Source of the DNA: Patescibacterium sp964487795
Lineage (GTDB): Bacteria > Patescibacteriota > Patescibacteriia > Patescibacteriales > Patescibacteriaceae
DNA length: 64,000 nucleotides
Direction: 5' to 3'
Assembly: GCA_964487795.1 (NCBI GenBank)
Contig: CAZASI010000003.1
Coordinates: 30,004 to 94,003 of the forward strand
Position 1 is the stretch's first letter; every line of letters begins with the position of its first letter. Made by a program: the position numbers and the translations under genes. The notes beneath the pieces were generated by a model that was not told the origin of the DNA, searched no databases, and saw only the letters and a list, made by a program, of their open reading frames with translations. Shown piece by piece: positions 8,105 to 15,123 of this stretch.

Positions 8105-9397
8105 ATGAACAAGACAATTCTTATTAAAGACTTAAAAGACTATGTCGGGCAGGCTGTAACCCTGCGCGGCTGGGTTTATAATTTCCGTTCATCTGGGAAA
8201 ATCGCTTTTTGGCAGATTCGTGACGGATCAGGTTTTTGCCAAGCAATTCTCTCTTCTGATGAGCTGAGTGTTGAGATGTGGCAAGAAGCCTCAAAGGTTA
8301 CCGTTGAAACATCCGTAGAAATTACAGGCATGGTAACTAAGCATCCGAAAAAAGATGAGTATGAACTGCAAGCAGTCAGCTTTGCTTATTATCAAATTGC
8401 CGAAGAATACCCGATTGGAAAAAAAGATCACGGCATTGATTTTCTTTTGGATAATCGACATCTGTGGTTGCGCTCCCCTAAGCAATGGGCAATCCAGCGC
8501 GTACGCGATACGCTGATTCATGCGTGCTATGATTTCATGCGCCAAAATAATTTCACTAAAATTGATTCACCAATCATTACCGCCAACGCCGGAGAAAATA
8601 CTACAGACTTATTTAAAGTAAAATATTTTGACCAAACTACGTATCTTTCACAAACCGGACAATTATATATTGAAGCAGCAATCGCTGCGCACGGACGAGT
8701 CTTTGACTTTGGTCCGACTTTTCGCGCTGAAAAATCTAAAACGAGACGTCATTTAACCGAGTTTTGGATGATGGATGCTGAAATGGCCTTCACTGATTTA
8801 AACGATAACCTTGATACGCAAGAAGCTTTGATTAGATTTATGGTTAAAGCGGTTCTTGAAAAAAATCAAAAAGAGTTAGAGATATTAGAACGAGATTTAA
8901 AAGTACTTAAAAATATTGATAAACCGTTTTATCGTATGTCTCACGAGGAAGCAGTTAAGAAACTGAAAGAATTAGGCTCTGATATCAAAGACAGAGATGA
9001 TTTAGGCGGTGATGACGAAACAATACTGACGAAAGTTTTTGATAACCCGATTTTTATTACGAATTATCCAGCCGAAGTTAAAGCGTTTTATATGAAGCGT
9101 GATGAAGAAGATAAAACGCGGGTATTAGGCGCAGATTTATTGGCGCCGGAAGGCTACGGAGAAATCATCGGCGGATCACAACGTGAAGATGATTATAAAA
9201 CTTTAGAAAAACGCATTAAAGAATTTGGATTAAAAGTGGAAGATTATCAATGGTATCTAGATCTGAGAAAATACGGATCAGTTCCGCACGGTGGATTTGG
9301 TTTCGGACTTGAACGCATTGTGACTTGGGTTTGCGGATTAGAACATGTTCGTGAATCAATCCCCTTCCCTCGAACAATTTACAGGATTACTCCATAA
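8105..9397 (+). CDS. asnS: Asparaginyl-tRNA synthetase
   Basis: A 430-residue class II synthetase that attaches Asn to tRNA-Asn. The N-terminal OB-fold anticodon-binding domain (about 14-100) begins VTLRGWVYNFRSSGK. The catalytic domain has motif 2 (FRAEKSKTRRHLTEFWMMD) and motif 3 (GFGFGLERIVTW) near the C-terminus, with normal family length. Close relatives are AspS, but the HLTEFWMMDAEM stretch is the AsnS type. It is transcribed divergently from the sugar operon and ends at a bidirectional terminator. No Shine-Dalgarno is present. Confidence 0.95.
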   Translation: MNKTILIKDLKDYVGQAVTLRGWVYNFRSSGKIAFWQIRDGSGFCQAILSSDELSVEMWQEASKVTVETSVEITGMVTKHPKKDEYELQAVSFAYYQIAEEYPIGKKDHGIDFLLDNRHLWLRSPKQWAIQRVRDTLIHACYDFMRQNNFTKIDSPIITANAGENTTDLFKVKYFDQTTYLSQTGQLYIEAAIAAHGRVFDFGPTFRAEKSKTRRHLTEFWMMDAEMAFTDLNDNLDTQEALIRFMVKAVLEKNQKELEILERDLKVLKNIDKPFYRMSHEEAVKKLKELGSDIKDRDDLGGDDETILTKVFDNPIFITNYPAEVKAFYMKRDEEDKTRVLGADLLAPEGYGEIIGGSQREDDYKTLEKRIKEFGLKVEDYQWYLDLRKYGSVPHGGFGFGLERIVTWVCGLEHVRESIPFPRTIYRITP

Positions 9398-9398
9398 C

Positions 9399-9425
9399 AA
9401 AAAGCGGGCCTAGCCCGCTTTTTTT
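9399..9425. terminator. Bidirectional terminator between asnS and the DUF167 gene
   Basis: Arms AAAAAGCGGGC and GCCCGCTTTTT around a 3-base loop (CTA), with T runs in both directions. The loop CTA is the stop codon TAG of the convergent DUF167 gene, so the terminator stem is partly protein coding. Confidence 0.85.
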
Positions 9426-9682
9426 ATTTTTACTACTTTATCCCCCGAAAACTTTCCCATTATAATTTCTATATTTAATTTCGGAACATCAAATTCCTCG
9501 CTTAAGAGCTTAATTAATATTTCATTCGCTTTGCCTTCTTCCGGAATCTTAGCAATATCAATCTTTATTGTCCCGTCAGACAGAAGAGATTTAATTCGTG
9601 TTTCATGCGCGCCAGCATGAACTTTAATTTTTAGTGTTATTACTCCCTTCTCCAATAATTCTTTTTTATATTCTTCAATCAT
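9410..9682 (-). CDS. DUF167 (YggU) family protein
   Basis: A 90-residue protein of the YggU/DUF167 fold. The characteristic stretch is ITLKIKVHAGAHETRI ... IDIAKIPEEGKANEILIKLLSEEF ... GKFSGDKVVKI, where KVxPGAxxxxi and the GKAN motif are the family hallmarks. The biochemical role of the family is unknown. I choose the ATG at 9682, which overlaps the upstream stop by 0-2 bases. The longer frame would run 96 bases into the glycosidase gene. The last codons form one arm of a terminator. Confidence 0.85.
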   Translation of the reverse strand: MIEEYKKELLEKGVITLKIKVHAGAHETRIKSLLSDGTIKIDIAKIPEEGKANEILIKLLSEEFDVPKLNIEIIMGKFSGDKVVKIKKAG

Positions 9683-9683
9683 A

Positions 9684-10868
9684 TTATTCTTCTGAAAAAA
9701 CAATGGCATTAACAATATTTCTTCCCGGCCCAACTTTATAAACATTATCATAGATAAGAGCCGACGAACCCCCACCATCTAAATTAATCGCAAACTGCAT
9801 TTGCATCACAGCGACGATTTTAGCAAGATCGGGTACAGTGGCATTACGAGCAACAATCAAATATAGCTTATTGTCAGCGTAACCAAACGCATTACGCAAA
9901 GATTTTGTATTTCGCTGTTTATCATCCAACTGTCCTTCATTTAAAATATTAACTCCGTTCTCAATTAAGGCCGGCTGATTACCAATAGCAGCCTGCAGAA
10001 TTCCAAATCGACTTTCATAACTTTGTTTACTTGCAAAATCACGTGCATCAGAAAAATAATGAAATTGATTACCAAGGGAAAACGCCATGATCGGTCCCGT
10101 GGTCGGAAAAACCAATTGGCGCTCATTGATAAAAATATTACGCAAGGTATTGTAAGCCGGATAAAAAGAATAATTAGGTCGACTTGCTCCTGTATCAAAA
10201 TAACTACCGTTAATAGCTGCAAAACCCTGTCCTTCTTCATTAAAGGAAGATAAGCTTCTAACCGGACAATTCAGATCGCATTCTTCAAGTCCTGCCGTCA
10301 AAGTCATGACTTTGAGTTTTGGGTTCGCAAGATTAATCGTCACCACATCAATACTAAATTCTCCAACGCTGGTGACGATACTTTTACGCTGATAACTATT
10401 ATATGAACTTATTTGTCCGCTGCTTGAGCGTGGAATCTGCAATAGATTATTAACACTAATACCTAAACCTAATTGACGCATGAGAGCAAACGCATCAGCA
10501 GGTCGTCCGAGATAATATTTTTTCAAATTAAGCGGATTAATATACCAAGCTTCACCATCCTTCTCTACACGTATAACAATTAATCCCTTTAAAGTATTTG
10601 CCAAACTACTGCCATCACGCAAATTTGTAAAATCACGTTCATTAATACCAAGTCCAAGTTGTCGCATAATTAAAAATGCGTCATCAGGACGACCAAGAAA
10701 GTATCGTTTTAAATCTTTCGGATAGACGTACCACGCTTCTCCATTTTCTTCAACACTCAACAGTATCCGCCCTGATAACTGAGAAGCCAAGCTTGCGCCT
10801 TGCGCGCTGTGCGAGAATAAAGCGCAACTAACAAAGAAGAGTAATAATCCGAATAAAGTAAACTTCAT
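9684..10868 (-). CDS. Secreted phosphodiester glycosidase (NAGPA-like) with two N-terminal repeats
   Basis: 394 residues. A signal peptide (about 1-24, LLFFVSCALFSHSAQGA) is followed by two copies of a roughly 44-residue module, at about 32-75 and 93-136, each with GEAWY and a Y(F/Y)LGRPxDAF core ending in MRQLGLGI. The rest, from about residue 165, looks like the phosphodiester glycosidase domain: FAAINGSYFD, FSLGN, and the terminal AINLDGGGSSALIY motif. The family removes sugar caps linked through phosphodiesters. The duplicated module looks like a surface- or wall-attachment repeat (inference). It is followed directly by the DUF167 gene. Confidence 0.85.
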   Translation of the reverse strand: MKFTLFGLLLFFVSCALFSHSAQGASLASQLSGRILLSVEENGEAWYVYPKDLKRYFLGRPDDAFLIMRQLGLGINERDFTNLRDGSSLANTLKGLIVIRVEKDGEAWYINPLNLKKYYLGRPADAFALMRQLGLGISVNNLLQIPRSSSGQISSYNSYQRKSIVTSVGEFSIDVVTINLANPKLKVMTLTAGLEECDLNCPVRSLSSFNEEGQGFAAINGSYFDTGASRPNYSFYPAYNTLRNIFINERQLVFPTTGPIMAFSLGNQFHYFSDARDFASKQSYESRFGILQAAIGNQPALIENGVNILNEGQLDDKQRNTKSLRNAFGYADNKLYLIVARNATVPDLAKIVAVMQMQFAINLDGGGSSALIYDNVYKVGPGRNIVNAIVFSEE

Positions 10869-10874
10869 AATAAC

Positions 10875-12941
10875 TTATAAACTAATTACCGGAATAATAA
10901 ACTGTTCTTCGTATTCATGTGCTGATTCTCTGATAAATCTCTCTTCGTGATAATTTGGTTCTTGTGAGAGATCTTTCAATAGTTCGATTTGCGCTTCAGC
11001 TAATATAATTTTAACTGATGGTGGCAAAGGAATTGAAAAATCGCGATTAACTGAAATCTCGGAAATAAACAAAGTCTTGTCTTGCTTATCACTACTTCTC
11101 CATAACCTTAAAATATATGAATCGCTTTGCTCACCCCGTTCAATATATTTCACAAATGTTATATCATTTGGCTGATTGGACCAAAATCTCGGTCTAATTG
11201 GTGCGAGTTCTGAATTCTTTTTCATAATGACGTTTAGTAATTCTTGACTGAGATTTGATATTGATGGCTGCGGTCGTTCATTCCAACCATAGCGTGACAA
11301 AGCATCACGCAAAGACGCTTCCTCTGAAAGAATAATAAGACTGACCGGTCGCTCACGTCCGCCACGGACGTTTTCCGTTATTGAGGGCCAAGTTCTGTTT
11401 TCCTGCAAATCAATTCTAAGATGGCGATCAATCGACGCCGAAGAATAGTAAAACTCTCTGAGATTATTTCGTTCAAAAAGATACGTACTTAAAACGCCAA
11501 AAAGTACTAAGGATCCGAAGCCAATTATAATAAGCTGCAAACTTTTTTTTAAACGTCTGGCATTATCTAATCGCTCAAACTTGCGCTGAACAATAATGCC
11601 AATCATAAGCCAGGCTCCCGCAACAAGATAACCGCCAATCACATCACTTGCGTAATGCACGCCAAGATACATACGGCTGAGACCCACCAATAAAGCTACA
11701 ACTGAGGCAATAAGCACAGCATTAATATTTCGAGACCAACGAGGATATGCTTTGATAGCATAATAAGCGATAAAAAATCCAAATGCTATAACAAATACTG
11801 CGTGAGACGAAGGATAGGAAAAAGAATTTTCATAATAAAAACTCGGCGCCGGTCGCGCGCGAGCAAATATCATCTTCAAGAGACTTGAAGTCAATAGTCC
11901 TCCGACTACCGAAATAAGCAAACCCAGGCTGTAAGAAAGGCGACGTTCAAGCCAAAACCAGAATAACGCCAAAGCTGTTACTGTACAGATAAAAATAAAT
12001 GAACCAAGGCTCGTAATCATAAAAAATGAGGCGGCAATGTATGAATTTGAAAAGAGTAAAATAATAGCGCGAATTCGTTCGTCATAATTAATAAAAATAT
12101 TCGTATCACCCGAAATCTGTATCCCGATAAGAATACTAAATACCAAACATACAGCTGCTCCTATCAACATGGCGCTCATCGTTAAACCGCTGAAAACCAT
12201 AGGATTAAAACGATGTTCAAAAAATAATGCGCTACGCGGTCGAAGCGTAGCAAATTTTTTCCAAAATCGTGACCCTATAAGTCTTTCATAATTAGTCTTT
12301 AAAAATATCGCACTAATCGAAATTATTTCTCGTCCTTGTCGCACAAAGAAATTCTTAAGCCACCATAACACTAAAGCAACTACAATCAAACCGAGTAACA
12401 GTGATCCGGCTCGGCCAGCCCAACCCTCAACACTTTGCCAGGCACTCGCGGCAAAATATCCAAGCAATACATGAAAGGACATAAACAGAATTGTTCCCGG
12501 AGCATCTAGTAAAATAAATGTTAACCAACGCGTCTTAGTAATGCCTGAGACCAAACTAACAATAGAGCGTAAAGGACCGATAAAACGACTGAGTAAAATA
12601 CTCTTCTTCCCCCAACGAGCAGTAAAAGCATCAGCTCGTGCTAGATATTCCGGCTTTAAAAAACGATGCTGGCCTTTGAATAATGTTTGAAAATGACGAC
12701 CAAAAGCAAAACTGATAAGATCGCCGGCAATTGCACCAAGTGAAGCAATGACCAATACGCTCGACAACTCCAAAAGACCTTCGGCGGCCAAGACACCACC
12801 GATAACTAATATTATTCCGCCAGGAGTAAATAAACCAATAATAGGCAAAGATTCAAACAGTGCAACGACAGCTAAAACAACATAGCCCGCCAGGCTAAAT
12901 TGTTCAACGATATGTTTTATCCAAAGAAACACTTCATTCAT
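10875..12941 (-). CDS. DedA-PAP2-LssY_C fusion membrane protein
   Basis: 688 residues joining three parts. Residues 1-205 are a DedA/VTT (SNARE-associated) domain, with FTPGG and GDLISFAFGRHF early and SRFIGPLRS at 118-126. Residues about 240-460 are a PAP2 lipid phosphatase with all three motifs: K356-x6-R363-P364, PSSH (377-380) and SRMYLGVHYASD (422-433). Residues about 500-680 resemble the soluble LssY C-terminal domain. DedA proteins are lipid (undecaprenyl phosphate) flippases, and PAP2 enzymes dephosphorylate lipid pyrophosphates. One chain could therefore dephosphorylate and recycle the polyprenyl carrier used by the glycosyltransferases (inference). About ten membrane helices are expected. 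Confidence 0.88.
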   Translation of the reverse strand: MNEVFLWIKHIVEQFSLAGYVVLAVVALFESLPIIGLFTPGGIILVIGGVLAAEGLLELSSVLVIASLGAIAGDLISFAFGRHFQTLFKGQHRFLKPEYLARADAFTARWGKKSILLSRFIGPLRSIVSLVSGITKTRWLTFILLDAPGTILFMSFHVLLGYFAASAWQSVEGWAGRAGSLLLGLIVVALVLWWLKNFFVRQGREIISISAIFLKTNYERLIGSRFWKKFATLRPRSALFFEHRFNPMVFSGLTMSAMLIGAAVCLVFSILIGIQISGDTNIFINYDERIRAIILLFSNSYIAASFFMITSLGSFIFICTVTALALFWFWLERRLSYSLGLLISVVGGLLTSSLLKMIFARARPAPSFYYENSFSYPSSHAVFVIAFGFFIAYYAIKAYPRWSRNINAVLIASVVALLVGLSRMYLGVHYASDVIGGYLVAGAWLMIGIIVQRKFERLDNARRLKKSLQLIIIGFGSLVLFGVLSTYLFERNNLREFYYSSASIDRHLRIDLQENRTWPSITENVRGGRERPVSLIILSEEASLRDALSRYGWNERPQPSISNLSQELLNVIMKKNSELAPIRPRFWSNQPNDITFVKYIERGEQSDSYILRLWRSSDKQDKTLFISEISVNRDFSIPLPPSVKIILAEAQIELLKDLSQEPNYHEERFIRESAHEYEEQFIIPVISL

Positions 12942-12944
12942 ATA

Positions 12945-12963
12945 TGTCGGGATGCCGGGAATT
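12945..12963. repeat. Copy of the 3' tail of tRNA-Pro(CGG) (direct repeat 1)
   Basis: Nineteen bases identical to 13023-13041, which is the acceptor-stem 3' half and T-stem of the neighbouring tRNA-Pro including the trailing CA. It sits immediately before the start of the DedA-PAP2 gene. A duplicated tRNA 3' end is the usual footprint of site-specific integration, but only about 60 bases separate the copies. Confidence 0.8.
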
Positions 12964-12964
12964 T

Positions 12965-12993
12965 CCGCCAGAGGCGGATCAGCCTTTGGCTGA
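12965..12993. repeat. Two adjacent GC-rich hairpins between tRNA-tail copies
   Basis: CCGCC-AGA-GGCGG (12965-12977) is followed one base later by TCAGCC-TTT-GGCTGA (12979-12993). Neither has a T run on either side long enough for a terminator. They look like a short dispersed REP-like element. Confidence 0.6.
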
Positions 12994-13024
12994 GAACCCT
13001 ATCTAGTTACTTATCTTATAAGTG

Positions 13025-13095
13025 TCGGGATGCCGGGAATTGAACCCGGTCTACACGCACCCGAAGCGTGTGTACTACCGGTATACTACATCCCG
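13025..13095 (-). tRNA. tRNA-Pro (anticodon CGG)
   Basis: A 71-base cloverleaf on the minus strand. The acceptor is CGGGATG/CATCCCG with discriminator A. The D-stem is GTAT/GTAC, the anticodon stem is CACGC/GCGTG with loop TTCGGGT (anticodon CGG, G37), and the T-arm is CCGGG-TTCAATT-CCCGG. No CCA is encoded; the next bases are CAC. It reads the CCG codon. A second Pro tRNA (TGG) is at 63064. Confidence 0.95.
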
Positions 13096-13117
13096 AGAAC
13101 CGCGCAATGCGCGGCTA

Positions 13118-13462
13118 TCAGTCTTTATCAGGACTAAGTTTGTTGAGGAAAAAAGAAACAACCGACAATACTAAGCTAAATAGTACTGCAGTCCAAAAAC
13201 CGTCGATGGAAAAGCCAGTCACGATTGATGAAGCGAGAAGCACGAGCAAAGCATTGATCACAAGTGTGAACAAGCCAAGCGTGAGAATATTAATTGGCAA
13301 AGTGAGAAGCACAAACAACGGCTTTAAGAATGCATTGATAATACCGAGCACCAATGCAACGAGAATTGCTGTCCAAAAACTATTGAGCGTGACACCAGGC
13401 ACCACATAACTTGCGAGCATGACTGCCGCGGCGGCAATCAGCCATCTAATAAGTAGACTCAT
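13118..13462 (-). CDS. Phage-holin-family (superfamily IV) four-helix membrane protein
   Basis: 114 residues with four hydrophobic segments and the family pattern LIRWLIAAAAVMLASYVVPGV, then LVLGIINAFLKPLFVLLTLPINILTLGLF, and a final amphipathic helix. Despite the family name (mycobacterial four-TM holin, related to YvlD), chromosomal members are not phage genes. The role is unknown. It sits between mscL and tRNA-Pro with short spacers, so probably shares a transcript with them. Confidence 0.85.
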   Translation of the reverse strand: MSLLIRWLIAAAAVMLASYVVPGVTLNSFWTAILVALVLGIINAFLKPLFVLLTLPINILTLGLFTLVINALLVLLASSIVTGFSIDGFWTAVLFSLVLSVVSFFLNKLSPDKD

Positions 13463-13478
13463 AGATTTTATTTAATAA

Positions 13479-13820
13479 TTATTTTTTATCAAGTAACTCA
13501 TCACTCTTTAAAAGCTTTTTAATAACGATGTACAGAAACACCATAACAATAACAAAGGTTAATCCGGCGTTGATGATGATTCCCAAATCAAAAGCTTCGC
13601 CGCGAATATAAAAAACAAAATTGGTAAAACTTTCCGGGGCAATCAATTTAATAAGTGGTGTAAAAATTCCTTTAACAATCGCGTCTACTAAATCTTTTGA
13701 AGCTTGAGCGGTGATAACACCAATCGCCAAGCCGATAACAGAATATTGTTTTAAAAAACCTAAAAGCTCTTGTCCAAAGCCTTTACCGCGCGCACCTATT
13801 TTTGTAATTGTTTCGTGCAT
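13479..13820 (-). CDS. mscL: Large-conductance mechanosensitive channel
   Basis: 113 residues, slightly shorter than E. coli MscL (136). The N-terminal amphipathic helix (GFGQELLGFLKQYSV) leads into TM1 with the pore-lining IGLAIGVITAQASKDLVDAIV. TM2 is about residues 78-98 (GLTFVIVMVFLYIVIKKL), and the tail is charged. It forms a homopentamer that releases solutes on hypo-osmotic shock. The usual periplasmic loop is short. It is adjacent to another small membrane gene. Confidence 0.92.
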   Translation of the reverse strand: MHETITKIGARGKGFGQELLGFLKQYSVIGLAIGVITAQASKDLVDAIVKGIFTPLIKLIAPESFTNFVFYIRGEAFDLGIIINAGLTFVIVMVFLYIVIKKLLKSDELLDKK

Positions 13821-13858
13821 ATGTTCTTAATAATAGCTTATTTTCTGGTTTTTTTCAA

Positions 13859-14329
13859 TCATTGCGCAGAAAATTTTTTATTAAACAATATTAAATCTAC
13901 TTTTCGTTTTCCTTTATAGGTCCAATGATGCTTAATCGGGAATCTACGCTTCTCACTATTACTGACCGCTTTATCATCTCCAATATAAAATCCGATATGT
14001 TTATGCATGCCGTGCTTACCAAAATCATTTTCCTCCCAAACAAGAACTGCGCCGGGCAACGGCTTATTGATTTTTCTCCAGCCGTTTTTTATTAAATCTT
14101 TAATCGTTGAATTAACAGTCGTATGACCGGAATTGATTTGCTTAAAAAAAGACAAAATAAAAGATACAAAAAACGCACAGGATAATTCTCCGTTATGCGT
14201 AATATCTGTTTTTCTTCCGTTGACTACAGCGCTAAAATTACGAAACATCTTAGCCTTCGGACTATTGGCTATGACCGAAAGATAGGTTTCAAAAAGTTTT
14301 GGACTAACTTTTACTTTTTTAACTGACAT
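13859..14329 (-). CDS. NlpC/P60- or CHAP-like cysteine peptidase/amidase candidate
   Basis: A 156-residue protein without a signal peptide. It has the order expected of papain-like cell-wall enzymes: a Cys at the N-terminus of a helix (NGELSCAFFVSFIL), a PGAVLVWE strand, and HIGFYIGDDKAVSNS with the second catalytic His, followed by another His-rich stretch (KHHWTYKG). This is recognisable as a small NlpC/P60-like enzyme, but substrate and location are unclear. It lies between mscL and tRNA-Ala. Confidence in the fold is moderate. Confidence 0.6.
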   Translation of the reverse strand: MSVKKVKVSPKLFETYLSVIANSPKAKMFRNFSAVVNGRKTDITHNGELSCAFFVSFILSFFKQINSGHTTVNSTIKDLIKNGWRKINKPLPGAVLVWEENDFGKHGMHKHIGFYIGDDKAVSNSEKRRFPIKHHWTYKGKRKVDLILFNKKFSAQ

Positions 14330-14332
14330 ATG

Positions 14333-14405
14333 TGGACTTGAGGGGACTCGAACCCCTTACCTCGGCAATGCGAATGCCGCGCTCTACCAGATGAGCTACA
14401 AGCCC
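14333..14405 (-). tRNA. tRNA-Ala (anticodon CGC)
   Basis: A 73-base minus-strand cloverleaf. The acceptor is GGGCTTG/CAAGTCC with one G-T pair and discriminator A. The D-stem is GCTC/GAGC, and the anticodon stem is CGGCA/TGCCG with loop TTCGCAT. CCA is not encoded; CA follows the discriminator. It reads GCG. The canonical G3-U70 identity pair of tRNA-Ala is the G-T pair at position 3 here. Confidence 0.94.
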
Positions 14406-14421
14406 CCTTGCCTCGCCAAAA

Positions 14422-14444
14422 CCCGCATTGCGGGCAATGGCGGG
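14422..14444. repeat. GC-rich hairpin between tRNA-Ala and the cyclophilin gene
   Basis: CCCGC-ATTGC, a 2-base loop, then GCAAT-(G)-GCGGG: ten pairs with one bulged G. No T run follows in either direction, so it is not a typical terminator. It is similar in style to the other GC-rich palindromes. Confidence 0.55.
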
Positions 14445-14451
14445 CGTGTAT

Positions 14452-15123
14452 TTATTTCTTTATCAATTCAATCGATTCAATCTTCACATCAGTCACTGGA
14501 TGATCATTGGCGTCAACCGCAACTTCTTGAATTTTTTCTACAACGTCCATACCGGTAACAACCTGTCCAAAATTTGTGTGCTTACCATCAAGCCACGGCG
14601 TCGATTCGGCTGTGACGATAAAAAACTGAGAGCCATTGGTATCGGCACCGGCGTTAGCCATAGCCAATGATCCTTTAACCAAAGGATGAGAATTAAATTC
14701 ATCTGAGAACTGATAACCGGGACCGCCTTGACCATGTGTCGAACGATCAGCATTTTTTGAATTTGGATCACCACCTTGAATCATAAAATCTTTAATCACG
14801 CGGTGAAACGAAACTCCGTCATAAAAACCCTTTTGCGCCAGTGTCAAAAAGTTACTGACTGTCACCGGAGAGTCGGCGTACAATGAAACTTCAATACGAC
14901 CCATGCTCGTCACGAGAACGGCGCCGGAATATTCCTTAACTAACTCTTGATTGATTTGTGTTGGTACTTGCATAGCATTTAATTTAGCGTTTGTCTCGGG
15001 CGTCATTTCTTGTTGTACGCCGTTGGCATCATCATAATAATAAGTATTTTGAGTCTTGGTACATCCTGCCAAAACTAAGGCAAAAAGTAAAGTAGCACTA
15101 ATTTTTGTTATATTACTTAACAT
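14452..15123 (-). CDS. Cyclophilin-type peptidyl-prolyl isomerase, lipoprotein
   Basis: 223 residues. I place the start at the ATG at 15123, which gives a lipoprotein signal with lipobox LVLAGC and the lipidated Cys at residue 21. A longer frame would read well into cca. The mature part is a single cyclophilin domain (VSLYADSPVTVSNFL, FHRVIKDFMIQGGDP, SQFFIVTAESTPWLDGKHTNFG) that retains the catalytic Arg in FHRV and the TPWLDGKH loop. It would assist folding of exported proteins outside the membrane. It overlaps the cca stop by 11 bases. Confidence 0.92.
   Translation of the reverse strand: MLSNITKISATLLFALVLAGCTKTQNTYYYDDANGVQQEMTPETNAKLNAMQVPTQINQELVKEYSGAVLVTSMGRIEVSLYADSPVTVSNFLTLAQKGFYDGVSFHRVIKDFMIQGGDPNSKNADRSTHGQGGPGYQFSDEFNSHPLVKGSLAMANAGADTNGSQFFIVTAESTPWLDGKHTNFGQVVTGMDVVEKIQEVAVDANDHPVTDVKIESIELIKK

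Noticed and set aside
13118..13820. Holin-like gene plus mscL considered as prophage remnant
   Set aside because: No integrase, capsid or lysin genes nearby; the holin family name includes many chromosomal genes.
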